From: Novosphingobium sp.
GTDB lineage: Bacteria > Pseudomonadota > Alphaproteobacteria > Sphingomonadales > Sphingomonadaceae
Assembly (NCBI GenBank): GCA_016719755.1
Contig: JADJYM010000016.1
Location: forward strand, 310,001-374,000
DNA: 64,000 bases
Reading direction: 5' to 3'
Position 1 is the stretch's first letter, and every line of letters begins with the position of its first letter. The translations under genes were made by a program, and so were the position numbers. Positions 35,469 through 43,931 of the stretch are shown piece by piece. The notes under the pieces were generated by a model, which was given only the letters and a program-made list of their open reading frames with translations, searched no databases and had not been told where the DNA came from.

Positions 35469-36167
35469 TTAGCCGAGGTGTTCCTTCAGGAACGCTTCGG
35501 TGCGGCTGTCCGCCAACTGTGCCCCGGCTTCGTCCCGGCGGTCGCCCATTTCGGCGGCAAAGCCATGGTCCAGCCCGTCATAGTCATGAAGCGTGACCTT
35601 GGGATGGTCATCCAGCCCGGCATGGATCGCTGCCTGGGCTTCCGGGCCGACGAAGTGATCGGCGGTCGGGATGTGGAGCATCAGCGGATTGGCAATGGCA
35701 TGGGCTTCGTCCAGCATCTGGTCGATCATCACGCCGTAATAGCCGACCGAAGCGTCAATGTCGGTCCGAGCTGCGGCCATATAGGCAAGCCGTCCGCCCA
35801 GGCAGTAACCCGCGCAGCCGGCCTTGCCGACACCCTGGGTGCCGCGAATCCAGCGGATCGTGGCCTCGATGTCGTAAACCCCGTTGTTCGCATCGTAGCG
35901 CTGGAAATAGCCAAAGGCTTCCTGGAGTTCCGCTTCGATATCGGGATTGAGTTCGACTCCTGGTGCGAACCGCCAGAACAGGTCTGGTGCAACCGCAAGA
36001 TAGCCTTCGGCAGCCCACTTGTCGCACTTCTGGCGAATGCCCGGGTTCACGCCGAAGATTTCCGGTATGACGATGATCGCGGCGCGCGGCGTACCGGCAG
36101 GGCGCGCGACATAGGCGGGAATCGATCCCGCGTGGTCATAGGCGGGGATCTGCACGGTCTCGGTCAT
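35469..36167 (-). CDS. dienelactone hydrolase family protein
   Basis: 232 residues, alpha/beta hydrolase. Catalytic triad C122 (GYCLGGRLAYM), D170 (PTADHFVGP) and H201 (LDHGFAAEMGD), with E36 (PEIFGVNPGIR) as in dienelactone hydrolase. May hydrolyse dienelactone-like or other esters. ATG 36167 (MTETVQIP) is preferred over the upstream in-frame starts. Convergent with the hydroxylase gene (4 bp apart). Confidence 0.9.
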   Translation of the reverse strand: MTETVQIPAYDHAGSIPAYVARPAGTPRAAIIVIPEIFGVNPGIRQKCDKWAAEGYLAVAPDLFWRFAPGVELNPDIEAELQEAFGYFQRYDANNGVYDIEATIRWIRGTQGVGKAGCAGYCLGGRLAYMAAARTDIDASVGYYGVMIDQMLDEAHAIANPLMLHIPTADHFVGPEAQAAIHAGLDDHPKVTLHDYDGLDHGFAAEMGDRRDEAGAQLADSRTEAFLKEHLG

Positions 36168-36296
36168 GGGTTTTGCTCCGGTTGGCTGAATGGGGGAAGG
36201 CATCACCCTTACGCTTGGCGTGGACTTTGCCAAGGGCGTGTGTCAGCAAGGGCAGGCAGGGGCGGGGGGACAACCGGGCCGGCACAAGGAGATGCC

Positions 36297-36557
36297 ATGA
36301 AGATCCATGTCGAAATCGACTGCACCCCGGAAGAGGCGCGCACGTTTCTCGGTCTGCCGGACGTTGGCAAGGCCAACCAGTTCTATGTCGATGCCGTTGC
36401 CAAGGCGATGAAGGGCGCGGGCTCGGTTGACCAGCTCCAGGAATTTGCCAAGGGCCTGGCTCCGATGGGCCAGGTCGGGCTCAGCCTGTTCCAGCAGTTC
36501 ATGGAAGGCGGCGGTCTTGGCTCCGGCAAAGGCGGCAAGAAGAAGGACGCTGACTAG
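36297..36557 (+). CDS. DUF6489 family small protein
   Basis: 86 residues beginning MKIHVEIDCTPEEARTFLGL, the mark of DUF6489, then an amphipathic helix (QFYVDAVAKAMKGAG) and a Gly/Lys-rich tail. Function unknown. Small soluble protein placed 42 bp before mnmE. Confidence 0.8.
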   Translation: MKIHVEIDCTPEEARTFLGLPDVGKANQFYVDAVAKAMKGAGSVDQLQEFAKGLAPMGQVGLSLFQQFMEGGGLGSGKGGKKKDAD

Positions 36558-36599
36558 GACGAAGCGCTGCGGCGTTCGTACCCGTCTGCGGGACAGGCC

Positions 36600-37877
36600 A
36601 TGACCGATACGATTTTCGCGCTTTCCAGCGGCAGTCCGCCAGCGGCCATCGCGGTGGTCCGCGTCAGCGGGCCGGAAGCGGGCAATACATTGCGGGCGCT
36701 ATGTGGCCGCATCCCGCCGCCGCGCCGTGCGGTCAGCGCCCGGCTGATCGATGGTGAGGGTGAGCAGATCGACCGTGCGCTGGTGCTGTGGCTACCGGGT
36801 CCGGGAACCGCAACGGGGGATGACATTGCCGAATTTCACCTCCACGGCGGGCGGGCCGTCGTTCGCGCGCTTGAGCGGAGCCTGACCTGTCTTCCGGGCC
36901 TTCGCCCGGCCACGGCTGGTGAATTTACCCGGCGCGCCTTCGCCAACGGGCGGATCGATCTGGCCGAGGCGGAGGGCCTGGCCGACCTGCTCTCGGCGGA
37001 GACCGAATTGCAGCGGCGCAGCGCGATGGCCATGGCTGGCGGTGCCTTTTCCGCTACGGTCGCAACCTGGCGGGAACGGCTGCTTGCGGCATCGGCCGGC
37101 CTGGAGGCGGTACTCGATTTCGGCGATGAAGACGATGTCGCGCCGCTTCCGCCAAGTTTCCAGAGCGGCCTTGCGGTGCTGCAGGACGATATCGCGGCAT
37201 GGCTCGCCCGGCCCCGCGCGGAAGTCCTGCGTGAAGGGTACCGGGTGGTCATCGCCGGGCCGCCAAACCTGGGCAAGAGTACGCTGTTCAATGTTCTGGT
37301 CGGTTCCGAAGCGGCAATCGCCACGCCGATTGCCGGGACGACCCGTGACGTGCTGACCCGCCCGGTATCGCTGGGAGGGATTCCGTTCCTGTTTGCCGAT
37401 ACTGCCGGGTTGCATGACAACGCGGGGGACGAGGTGGAGGCGATCGGCATTGAGCGGGCGTTGGAGGCGCTTGACCGGGCCGATCTTGTCCTGTGGCTCG
37501 GACCGGAAGGAATGGGCCCGCAAGGCTGCTGGGAGATTGCATCGCAGATCGATCGCGCCGACGCGCTGGTCAAGCGCCGTGCCCGGCACCGGATTTCGGC
37601 GATCAGCGGGGCAGGGCTTGATGCGCTGCGCCAGGACCTGATCGAAACCGCGCGAAAGGCAATGCCCAGGCCAGGGGAGGCCGCCTTGAACGAGCGCCAG
37701 CATGGCCTGCTAGCGGATGCCTCGCGGGCCCTTGCCGGTGCCCGCAGCGAGCGCGATCCCTTGCTGATCGCCGAGAATCTGAGGCTGGCGCGGGTCGCGT
37801 TTGATGGTCTGCTTGGCCGAACCACGACAGAGGATATGCTCGACACCCTGTTTGGACGCTTCTGCATCGGCAAATAG
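36600..37877 (+). CDS. mnmE: tRNA modification GTPase MnmE
   Basis: 425 residues, shorter than the usual ~450. With MnmG it makes the 5-carboxymethylaminomethyl/taurine-type modification of wobble uridine. N-terminal TrmE domain (TIFALSSGSPPAAIAVVRVSG, DDIAEFHLHGG), G domain with G1 AGPPNLGKSTLFN, G2 IAGTTRD, G3 DTAGLHD, and the C-terminal FCIGK that carries the one-carbon-binding Cys. A G4 NKxD motif is not visible: the matching place reads IASQIDRADALVKRRARH. Ends immediately before a perfect parS. Confidence 0.94.
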   Translation: MTDTIFALSSGSPPAAIAVVRVSGPEAGNTLRALCGRIPPPRRAVSARLIDGEGEQIDRALVLWLPGPGTATGDDIAEFHLHGGRAVVRALERSLTCLPGLRPATAGEFTRRAFANGRIDLAEAEGLADLLSAETELQRRSAMAMAGGAFSATVATWRERLLAASAGLEAVLDFGDEDDVAPLPPSFQSGLAVLQDDIAAWLARPRAEVLREGYRVVIAGPPNLGKSTLFNVLVGSEAAIATPIAGTTRDVLTRPVSLGGIPFLFADTAGLHDNAGDEVEAIGIERALEALDRADLVLWLGPEGMGPQGCWEIASQIDRADALVKRRARHRISAISGAGLDALRQDLIETARKAMPRPGEAALNERQHGLLADASRALAGARSERDPLLIAENLRLARVAFDGLLGRTTTEDMLDTLFGRFCIGK

Positions 37878-37893
37878 TGTTTCACGTGAAACA
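37878..37893. other. parS: parS site, perfect palindrome between mnmE and mnmG
   Basis: TGTTTCACGTGAAACA, a perfect 16-bp palindrome identical to the general bacterial parS consensus, starting on the base after the mnmE stop and ending 23 bp before mnmG. It is the best ParB-binding site in the window, 7 kb right of the putative oriC and 2.5 kb left of parA. Confidence 0.9.
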
Positions 37894-37916
37894 CGGCTGC
37901 GCTAAAGCCGCCGGAC

Positions 37917-39779
37917 ATGCAGCAGTTCGATATCATCGTGGTCGGCGGCGGACACGCCGGTGTCGAGGCGGCGGCCGTTGCCGCGCGGATGGGCGCGCGG
38001 GCCGCGCTGGTCAGCTTCGATCTCGACGCGATCGGAGCGATGAGCTGCAATCCGGCTATTGGCGGTCTTGGCAAAGGCCATCTGGTGCGCGAGGTCGATG
38101 CCTTCGACGGGATCATCGCCCGCGCGGCTGATGCCGGAGCCATTCACTATCGCATGCTCAACCGCTCGAAGGGCAGCGCCGTGCAGGGCCCGCGAATCCA
38201 GGCTGACCGCAAGAGGTTCAAGGCTGCGGTGCAGGCGCTCCTCGCGCGGCAGGGCGATCTCACCCGGATCGCGGGAGAAGTTGCGGCGCTTCGGCTTGAA
38301 GGCGGCAGGGCTGCCGGCGTTGTGCTGGCCGACGGAACCGAACTCTGCGCCCGGGCTGTCGTGCTGTGTACCGGCACTTTTCTGGGCGGCATCTTGTTTC
38401 GCGGCGAGGAACGGATCGTCGGCGGACGGATCGGTGAAGCTTCCGCCCAGCGGCTGGCCGCCCAACTGCGCGAGGCGGAACTGCCGATGGCGCGGCTCAA
38501 GACCGGGACGCCGCCACGGCTCGACGGGCGCACGATCGATTGGGCACGGCTGGAGGAGCAGCCGAGCGATGCCGAGCCCTGGACCATGTCCGCGCTGCCC
38601 CCGCAGCACGGCGGGGCCGGAAGGGCCCTGCCCCAGGTGTTCTGCGCGATCACCCGCACCAATGCACGCAGTCACGACGTCATCCGCGCCAATCTGCATC
38701 GCTCCCCCCTGTTCTCAGGCGCCATCGGAGCCCTGGGACCACGCTATTGCCCCTCGATCGAGGACAAGATCCACCGCTTTGCCGACCGCGACGGCCATCA
38801 GGTGTTTCTGGAGCCTGAAGGGCTCGATACCCCGCTGGTCTATCCCAACGGGATCAGCACTTCGCTGCCCGCCGACGTCCAGCTTGATATGCTGCGCACG
38901 ATGGAGGGGCTTGAAGCGGTCGAAATGGTCGTGCCGGGTTATGCGGTGGAATACGATCACATCGATCCGCGCGCCTTGCGGCCGAGCCTTGAGCTCAGGG
39001 CGATCCCGGGGCTCCACTGCGCCGGGCAGCTTAACGGCACCACGGGTTACGAGGAGGCCGCAGCCCAGGGCCTGGTTGCGGGGATGCACGCCGCCGCCGC
39101 GGTGCTGGGGAGCGAGGCGGCGCCGCTTGACCGGGGCAACAGCTACCTTGCCGTGATGATCGACGATCTCACTTTGCACGGGGTGACAGAGCCTTACCGG
39201 ATGCTAACCGCGCGGGCTGAATACCGGCTCCGGCTGCGCGCCAGCAATGCCAGCAGCCGCCTTACTCCGCTGGCCATGGCCGCCGGATGTGTGGGCAGCG
39301 AGCGAGCGGCGTGGTTTTCTCGCCGCATGGCTGATCGTGAGCGGCTTGAGGCAGGGCTTGAGCGGACCGCGACCAGCGCGGAGCTGGCGGCGTCTGGCTT
39401 GCCGGTTCGTCCCGATACTGGCCGACTTTCCCTTCGGGAATGGCTGCGCTTTGGCGGGGTAACGCTTGACGATCTGGCGCCTTGGCTGGACGGCGAACTG
39501 CCCGATGATGCCGACCTGCGCACCGAAGTGAGCGAAGACGCGGCCTACGCGCCCTATCTCAGCCGTCAGGAAAGCGAGCTGAGGGAGCTGCGCGCGGGTG
39601 AGGGGTTGCGGCTGGGCGATGACTTTCCCTACGCGTCGATTCCGGGGCTTTCGCGCGAGATGGTCGAACGCCTGACTGCGGCGCGGCCCGCCACGCTGGC
39701 AGCTGCTGGTCGGATTCCTGGGATCACCCCGGCGGCCCTGGCGGCCTTGCTGGTCCATGCCCGGAGGCGGGCGGCATGA
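37917..39779 (+). CDS. mnmG: tRNA uridine-5-carboxymethylaminomethyl modification enzyme MnmG
   Basis: 620 residues, FAD- and NADH-binding partner of MnmE. FAD motif [82 protein letters not shown] and the C-terminal [10 protein letters not shown]-type helical domain. ATG 37917 has the full N-terminal Rossmann strand right after it. Confidence 0.97.
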   Translation: MQQFDIIVVGGGHAGVEAAAVAARMGARAALVSFDLDAIGAMSCNPAIGGLGKGHLVREVDAFDGIIARAADAGAIHYRMLNRSKGSAVQGPRIQADRKRFKAAVQALLARQGDLTRIAGEVAALRLEGGRAAGVVLADGTELCARAVVLCTGTFLGGILFRGEERIVGGRIGEASAQRLAAQLREAELPMARLKTGTPPRLDGRTIDWARLEEQPSDAEPWTMSALPPQHGGAGRALPQVFCAITRTNARSHDVIRANLHRSPLFSGAIGALGPRYCPSIEDKIHRFADRDGHQVFLEPEGLDTPLVYPNGISTSLPADVQLDMLRTMEGLEAVEMVVPGYAVEYDHIDPRALRPSLELRAIPGLHCAGQLNGTTGYEEAAAQGLVAGMHAAAAVLGSEAAPLDRGNSYLAVMIDDLTLHGVTEPYRMLTARAEYRLRLRASNASSRLTPLAMAAGCVGSERAAWFSRRMADRERLEAGLERTATSAELAASGLPVRPDTGRLSLREWLRFGGVTLDDLAPWLDGELPDDADLRTEVSEDAAYAPYLSRQESELRELRAGEGLRLGDDFPYASIPGLSREMVERLTAARPATLAAAGRIPGITPAALAALLVHARRRAA

Positions 39780-40420
39780 TGCTGGTGGATGAAGGCGATG
39801 CCCTGACCTGGCTCCATAGCCTACCCGAATGGAATGCTGCGGCAGAGGAGCGGCTCGCCACCCTGGTTGAGCTGCTTGGCGAGGAGAATGGCCGGCAGAA
39901 CCTCGTTTCAGCCGCAAGTCTGGCCGAGGTGTGGCGCCGCCATATCGCGGATTCAGCACAGCTCCTGCGCCATGTTCCACGTGAAACATCCGGCCCGTGG
40001 CTTGATCTTGGAACCGGGGCGGGATTTCCCGGTCTGGTCGTTGCCGCCTTGCGGCCCGAGTGCGAGGTCTTGCTGGTCGAATCGCGCAAGCGGCGGGTTG
40101 AGTGGCTGGAGCGGGCGCGAATCGCCATGGACCTTGCGGCAGTTACGGTGATTGGTGCGCGTGTCGAACTGGTCGAAACCCGCAAGGTTCGCACCATTTC
40201 GGCACGGGCTTTCGCCCCCTTGCCTCGGCTCATCGAATTGTCCGCCCGATTTTCCACAGCGGAGACGGTCTGGCTGTTGCCGAAAGGGCGTTCCGCGCAG
40301 CAGGAACTGGACGAACTCACCGGCTGGGCGCACAAGTTCCACGTGGAACCATCGCTGACCGATCCCGAGGCCGGAGTCATCGTCGGAACACTCACCGGAA
40401 GGAAGGGCAAAAAGTCGTGA
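39776..40420 (+). CDS. rsmG: 16S rRNA (guanine527-N7)-methyltransferase
   Basis: 214 residues. GidB/RsmG fold with SAM loop [28 protein letters not shown], and [16 protein letters not shown]. Overlaps mnmG by 4 bp (ATGA) and parA by 4 bp (GTGA). Two parS-type palindromes fall within its codons (39973 and 40336). Confidence 0.95.
   Translation: MMLVDEGDALTWLHSLPEWNAAAEERLATLVELLGEENGRQNLVSAASLAEVWRRHIADSAQLLRHVPRETSGPWLDLGTGAGFPGLVVAALRPECEVLLVESRKRRVEWLERARIAMDLAAVTVIGARVELVETRKVRTISARAFAPLPRLIELSARFSTAETVWLLPKGRSAQQELDELTGWAHKFHVEPSLTDPEAGVIVGTLTGRKGKKS
39973..39988. other. parS: parS site within rsmG
   Basis: TGTTCCACGTGAAACA, one base from the perfect parS palindrome; this exact form is a common parS variant. 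Encodes part of H-V-P-R-E-T in RsmG. Confidence 0.8.
40336..40349. other. parS: parS-like palindrome near the end of rsmG
   Basis: GTTCCACGTGGAAC, a perfect 14-bp palindrome that differs from consensus symmetrically in one base of each arm, 81 bp before the parA start. Encodes F-H-V-E. Confidence 0.65.
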
Positions 40421-41193
40421 TTTGCGTGGCAATCGCCAACCAGAAGGGCGGCGTGGGCAAGACCACGACGGCAATCAACATCGCCACGGCGATGGCCGCA
40501 ACCGGCTGGAAGGTGCTGCTGATCGACCTCGATCCCCAGGGCAATGCCTCGACCGGGATCGGAATTGGCGCGGCGGATCGCACCGCAAGCTCCTACGACC
40601 TGCTGGTCGATCAGGCGCCGCTGGCCGATTGCATCCAGCCGACGCGCATCCCTGGCCTCGACATCGTTCCCGCCACAGTCGATCTTTCCGGCGCCGAGGT
40701 GGAACTGGTTTCGGTTGACGATCGCACCAGCCGCCTGCGCAATGCGCTGGCGGGCGATGCCGGGCATGATATTGCGTTCATCGATTGTCCGCCCTCGCTC
40801 GGCCTGCTGACGCTCAACGCGCTTTGCGCTGCGGACACCCTGCTGGTTCCCTTGCAGTGTGAATTCTTCGCGCTGGAGGGGCTGTCGCAGCTGCTCCAGA
40901 CGGTCGAGCGGGTCCAGCAGCGCTTCAACCCCGATCTGGGCATTATCGGTGTGGCGCTGACCATGTTCGACCGGCGCAACCGCTTGACCGATCAGGTTTC
41001 CGATGATGTCCGCTCGTGCCTTGGCAATCTGGTGTTCGAGGCGGTGATCCCGCGCAACGTCCGCCTGTCAGAGGCGCCCAGCCATGGTCTTCCGGCGCTG
41101 GTCTACGACCACGCCTGCGCCGGTAGCCGCGCCTACATGGCGCTGGCCCGCGAACTGATTTCCCGCCTGCCCGCACAAAGGAAGGCCGCATGA
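40417..41193 (+). CDS. parA: chromosome partitioning ATPase ParA
   Basis: 258 residues. Deviant Walker A KGGVGKTTTAINIATAMA with the signature lysine, IDLDPQGNASTGIGI, Walker B-type IAFIDCPPSLGLLT, and no N-terminal HTH domain, so the chromosomal Soj/ParA type. GTG 40417 overlaps the rsmG stop and follows the ribosome-binding stretch GGAAGGAAGGG. ATP-bound ParA drives ParB-parS complexes, here likely the origin region. Confidence 0.95.
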   Translation: MICVAIANQKGGVGKTTTAINIATAMAATGWKVLLIDLDPQGNASTGIGIGAADRTASSYDLLVDQAPLADCIQPTRIPGLDIVPATVDLSGAEVELVSVDDRTSRLRNALAGDAGHDIAFIDCPPSLGLLTLNALCAADTLLVPLQCEFFALEGLSQLLQTVERVQQRFNPDLGIIGVALTMFDRRNRLTDQVSDDVRSCLGNLVFEAVIPRNVRLSEAPSHGLPALVYDHACAGSRAYMALARELISRLPAQRKAA

Positions 41194-42155
41194 GCGACGA
41201 TCCGATCATCCGCATTACCGCGCCGCGCAACGATGCCCCCGCCAAGCGCCCGGCGCTGGGGCGCGGGCTTGGCGCGCTGCTGGGCGATACCCGGCGCGAG
41301 GAACCGCTCGTCACTTCCACGCCAAGGGGTGAGTCGGCGGTGTCGCTACCGGCGGGGCAGGGGCTGGCCATGCTGGCGGTCGCGGCGATCGCACCGCATC
41401 CGGAGCAGCCGCGCCGGCATTTCGACGACGCCGCACTGGATGAGCTGGCCGCTTCGATTGCTGCGCGCGGAGTGATCCAGCCGGTGATCGTCCGACCGTT
41501 GGGGCCGGGTAGATGGCAGCTGGTGGCGGGCGAGCGGCGGTGGCGCGCGGCCCAGCGCGCCCAGCTTCACGAAATCCCGGCGATTATCCGCGACCTTTCC
41601 GAGCGCGAGGTCATGGCGCTGGCGCTGATCGAGAACCTTCAGCGCGAAGATCTCAACCCGGTCGAGGAGGCACGTGCCTACAACCGGCTGGCCGAGGATG
41701 AAGGGCTGACCCAGGCAGAGATCGCCCGGATGGTCGACAAGAGCCGTAGCCATGTCGCCAACCTGATGCGCCTGCTGGCATTGCCGGGCGAGGTGCTGGC
41801 GATGGTCGAGGACGGGCAGCTTTCGATGGGCCACGCCCGCGCCCTGATCGGCGCCGAGGATGCCGTTGCCCTGGCGCACGAAGCGGTCGGCAAGGGTCTG
41901 TCGGTGCGCGAGGTTGAAAAGCTGCTGCGCCGCCGCAGCCAGGCGCCAGCCGCACCGCGCCGCGCCCGGGCCGAGCGCGAACCGGCGGCATCCGCCGATA
42001 TCGCGGCAGTCCAGGCGCATCTGGAAGAGTTCCTCGGCCTGTCGGTTCGAATCAACACCGATGCGGATCCCCGGTCGGGTTCGGTAACCATTCGCTACCG
42101 GACGCTCGATCAGCTTGACCTGATTTGTCAGCGCCTGACCGGCGGCGGGATCTAG
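41190..42155 (+). CDS. parB: chromosome partitioning protein ParB
   Basis: 321 residues. N-terminal ParA-interaction box KRPALGRGLGALLGD, the CTP-binding ParB/Srx domain with GERRWRAAQRAQLHEIPAII and LALIENLQREDLNPVEEA, the HTH region (LTQAEIARMVDKSRSHVANL, MGHARALIG) that reads parS, and a C-terminal dimerisation segment (SGSVTIRYRTLDQLDLIC). Start overlaps parA by 4 bp. Last gene of the rightward origin cluster. Confidence 0.96.
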   Translation: MSDDPIIRITAPRNDAPAKRPALGRGLGALLGDTRREEPLVTSTPRGESAVSLPAGQGLAMLAVAAIAPHPEQPRRHFDDAALDELAASIAARGVIQPVIVRPLGPGRWQLVAGERRWRAAQRAQLHEIPAIIRDLSEREVMALALIENLQREDLNPVEEARAYNRLAEDEGLTQAEIARMVDKSRSHVANLMRLLALPGEVLAMVEDGQLSMGHARALIGAEDAVALAHEAVGKGLSVREVEKLLRRRSQAPAAPRRARAEREPAASADIAAVQAHLEEFLGLSVRINTDADPRSGSVTIRYRTLDQLDLICQRLTGGGI

Positions 42156-42360
42156 AAACCCGCAGAATCCCCTCAATTCAGTCTCTTGCGCCCACCGGCT
42201 TCGTTAACAAACGGGGCCGGTCGGTTAACTATGGTTGCAAGCAAAGGCTGAAGAGACCCTCCGTAAAAGCACCTAATGAATGGGGGGTCTGCCGGCCATT
42301 CGGGCAGCGCTGCCAGGCGTTGTCGGCTTATTCGTACTGCTTTTGAAGGGACCAGATTAC

Positions 42361-42867
42361 ATGCGCAATTCGCTCCGTATCGCCGCTCTCGGCGCCGCTC
42401 TCGCCGCCGGTTCGCTCGCGACTTCGGCCCATGCCGCTGCCACCGCCACCGCCACCGCCACGGCGGAAGTGCTTGAAACGCTGACGCTGACCGCTGTCGA
42501 CGATCTGAACTTTGGCCAGATCGCGGCCAACACCGGCGGCACCGTGACCGTCAACGCCGATTCGACCGTTGCGTCGACCGGCACCCTGATCTCCACTGGC
42601 ACCCGTGCTCCGGCGACCTTCACCGTCACTGGCAGCGCCAGCACCAGCGTCGTCGTGACCCTGCCCAGCGCCGCCGTCAACCTGACCCGTTCGGGCGGCA
42701 CCGAAACGATGTCGCTCGACACGTTCAACTCGAACCCCAATGGCGCCTTCCAGCTCAGCGCTGCCGGCACCGGCGCCTTCTCGGTTGGCGGCACGCTGAC
42801 TGTTGCCAACGGCCAGGTTCCGGGTTCCTACTCGGGCACCTTCCCGGTTTCGGTCGAATACCAGTAA
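42361..42867 (+). CDS. DUF4402 pilin-like secreted protein
   Basis: 168 residues: Sec signal peptide (to about residue 25, SAHA-AA) then a Thr/Ser/Ala-rich beta-strand domain of the DUF4402 family (LTAVDDLNFGQI at the start, PGSYSGTFPVSVEYQ at the end). The closing YSGTFPVSVEYQ resembles the G strand of chaperone-usher pilins that is completed by a neighbouring subunit. No cysteines in the mature part. Followed by a PapD-like chaperone and an usher-like gene, so it is the likely fibre subunit. The 205-bp upstream region carries two GTTAAC sequences 21 bp apart (42203, 42224). Confidence 0.85.
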   Translation: MRNSLRIAALGAALAAGSLATSAHAAATATATATAEVLETLTLTAVDDLNFGQIAANTGGTVTVNADSTVASTGTLISTGTRAPATFTVTGSASTSVVVTLPSAAVNLTRSGGTETMSLDTFNSNPNGAFQLSAAGTGAFSVGGTLTVANGQVPGSYSGTFPVSVEYQ

Positions 42868-42901
42868 GGCATTCGCGCCCCCGCCATCGGTGAGGGACAG
42901 C

Positions 42902-42936
42902 AAGGGCCGCATCCGCCAGGCGCGGGTGCGGCCCTT
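42902..42936 (+). terminator. hairpin between pilin-like and chaperone genes (partial terminator?)
   Basis: AAGGGCCGCATCCGC (42902-42916) pairs with GCGGGTGCGGCCCTT (42922-42936), 15 bp with one G-T pair and a 5-base loop; the next bases, CGCTTGT, are not a strong T run. A leaky terminator here would give much pilin and little chaperone/usher transcript. Confidence 0.55.
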
Positions 42937-42960
42937 CGCTTGTCCGCCACCGCCGCATGG

Positions 42961-42975
42961 TTATCCGAAAATTAA
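42961..42975. promoter_or_regulatory. candidate CtrA-type site upstream of chaperone gene
   Basis: TTAT-CCGAAAA-TTAA, one mismatch from TTAA-N7-TTAA with the correct spacing, 78 bp before the chaperone start. CtrA controls pili and surface structures in several alphaproteobacteria; binding here is inference. Confidence 0.3.
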
Positions 42976-43053
42976 CCCTGATTTCCTAGACCCTAGGTGT
43001 TTCTCCGGCGCTGCCTGTTTGCGCGCTGGCAAGCAATTATATCGGGGGTTTGA

Positions 43054-43893
43054 ATGCTGCATCCTTACCGTTTGACGTCGACCCTGCTCGGGGCTGGCGT
43101 TCTGGCTGCCTCAAGCTGGTCCGCGCCCGCTGCGGCGCAGGGCGATCTGCTGGTGGCGCCGACCCGGGTGATCGTCAGCGGGGCGGGCAGCTCGGAAGTG
43201 GTGCTCAGCAACATCGGCAACACGGCGGCAACCTACCGGATCAGCCTGGAGCTCAGGCGGATGGAGGCGGACGGCAACTTCAAGGAAGTGACCGAAACCG
43301 AAGCCACCCCGGCCGAGAAGGCCGCGCTTGAAATGGTGCGCCATGCTCCCCGGCGCATCACGCTCATGCCGGGCCAGCCGCAGGCGGTGCGAATCTCCGC
43401 GCGTCCGGCGCCGGAGCTGCCCGATGGCGAATACCGCGTGCACATGAGCTTCCGGGCCGTGCCTCCAGCAGTTGCGCCGGAAGACGCGGCCAGGGAAGCC
43501 GCCGCTGCTGGCGGAGGGCTGACCATCAAGCTGACCCCGGTCTACGGGATCACCATCCCGGTTTTCGTGCGCAAGGGCAATCTTGAAGGAAAGGCGGGCA
43601 TCGCCAATGCCCAGCTCGTCCGTAGCCCGGCCGGTGCCTATGTCGAACTCGACATGACGCGCAGCGGTCAGCGTTCGGTCTATGGCGAGCTGATCGGCAA
43701 GTCGCCCTCGGGCGAAGTCCTGTTCAACATGCGCGGCGTCGCGGTCTACGCGGAGCTGACCAGGCGCTCCGTGCGCGTTCCCATCGCTTCGGACCAGCTT
43801 GCCAGGCTGCGCGGACCAGTGCGGATCGAATACCGCGAACTGCCCGAAAATGGCGGCCAGCTTCTTGCCGATACGACCGCAAACCTCAATTAA
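43054..43893 (+). CDS. PapD-like fimbrial periplasmic chaperone
   Basis: 279 residues with a signal peptide (cut near AAA-QG). Two immunoglobulin-like domains: the first has LLVAPTRVIVSGAGSSEVVL, NIGNTAATYRISLELRRM, RITLMPGQPQAVRIS and the G1-strand region EYRVHMSFRAVPP; the second has LKPVYG-type KLTPVYGITIPVFVRKGNLE. Would fold DUF4402 subunits by donor-strand complementation. Preceded by GGGGG as ribosome-binding stretch. Confidence 0.87.
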   Translation: MLHPYRLTSTLLGAGVLAASSWSAPAAAQGDLLVAPTRVIVSGAGSSEVVLSNIGNTAATYRISLELRRMEADGNFKEVTETEATPAEKAALEMVRHAPRRITLMPGQPQAVRISARPAPELPDGEYRVHMSFRAVPPAVAPEDAAREAAAAGGGLTIKLTPVYGITIPVFVRKGNLEGKAGIANAQLVRSPAGAYVELDMTRSGQRSVYGELIGKSPSGEVLFNMRGVAVYAELTRRSVRVPIASDQLARLRGPVRIEYRELPENGGQLLADTTANLN

Positions 43894-43931
43894 CATACTG
43901 ATAAAAAGGCAAATAACCGGACCGTGACGTC

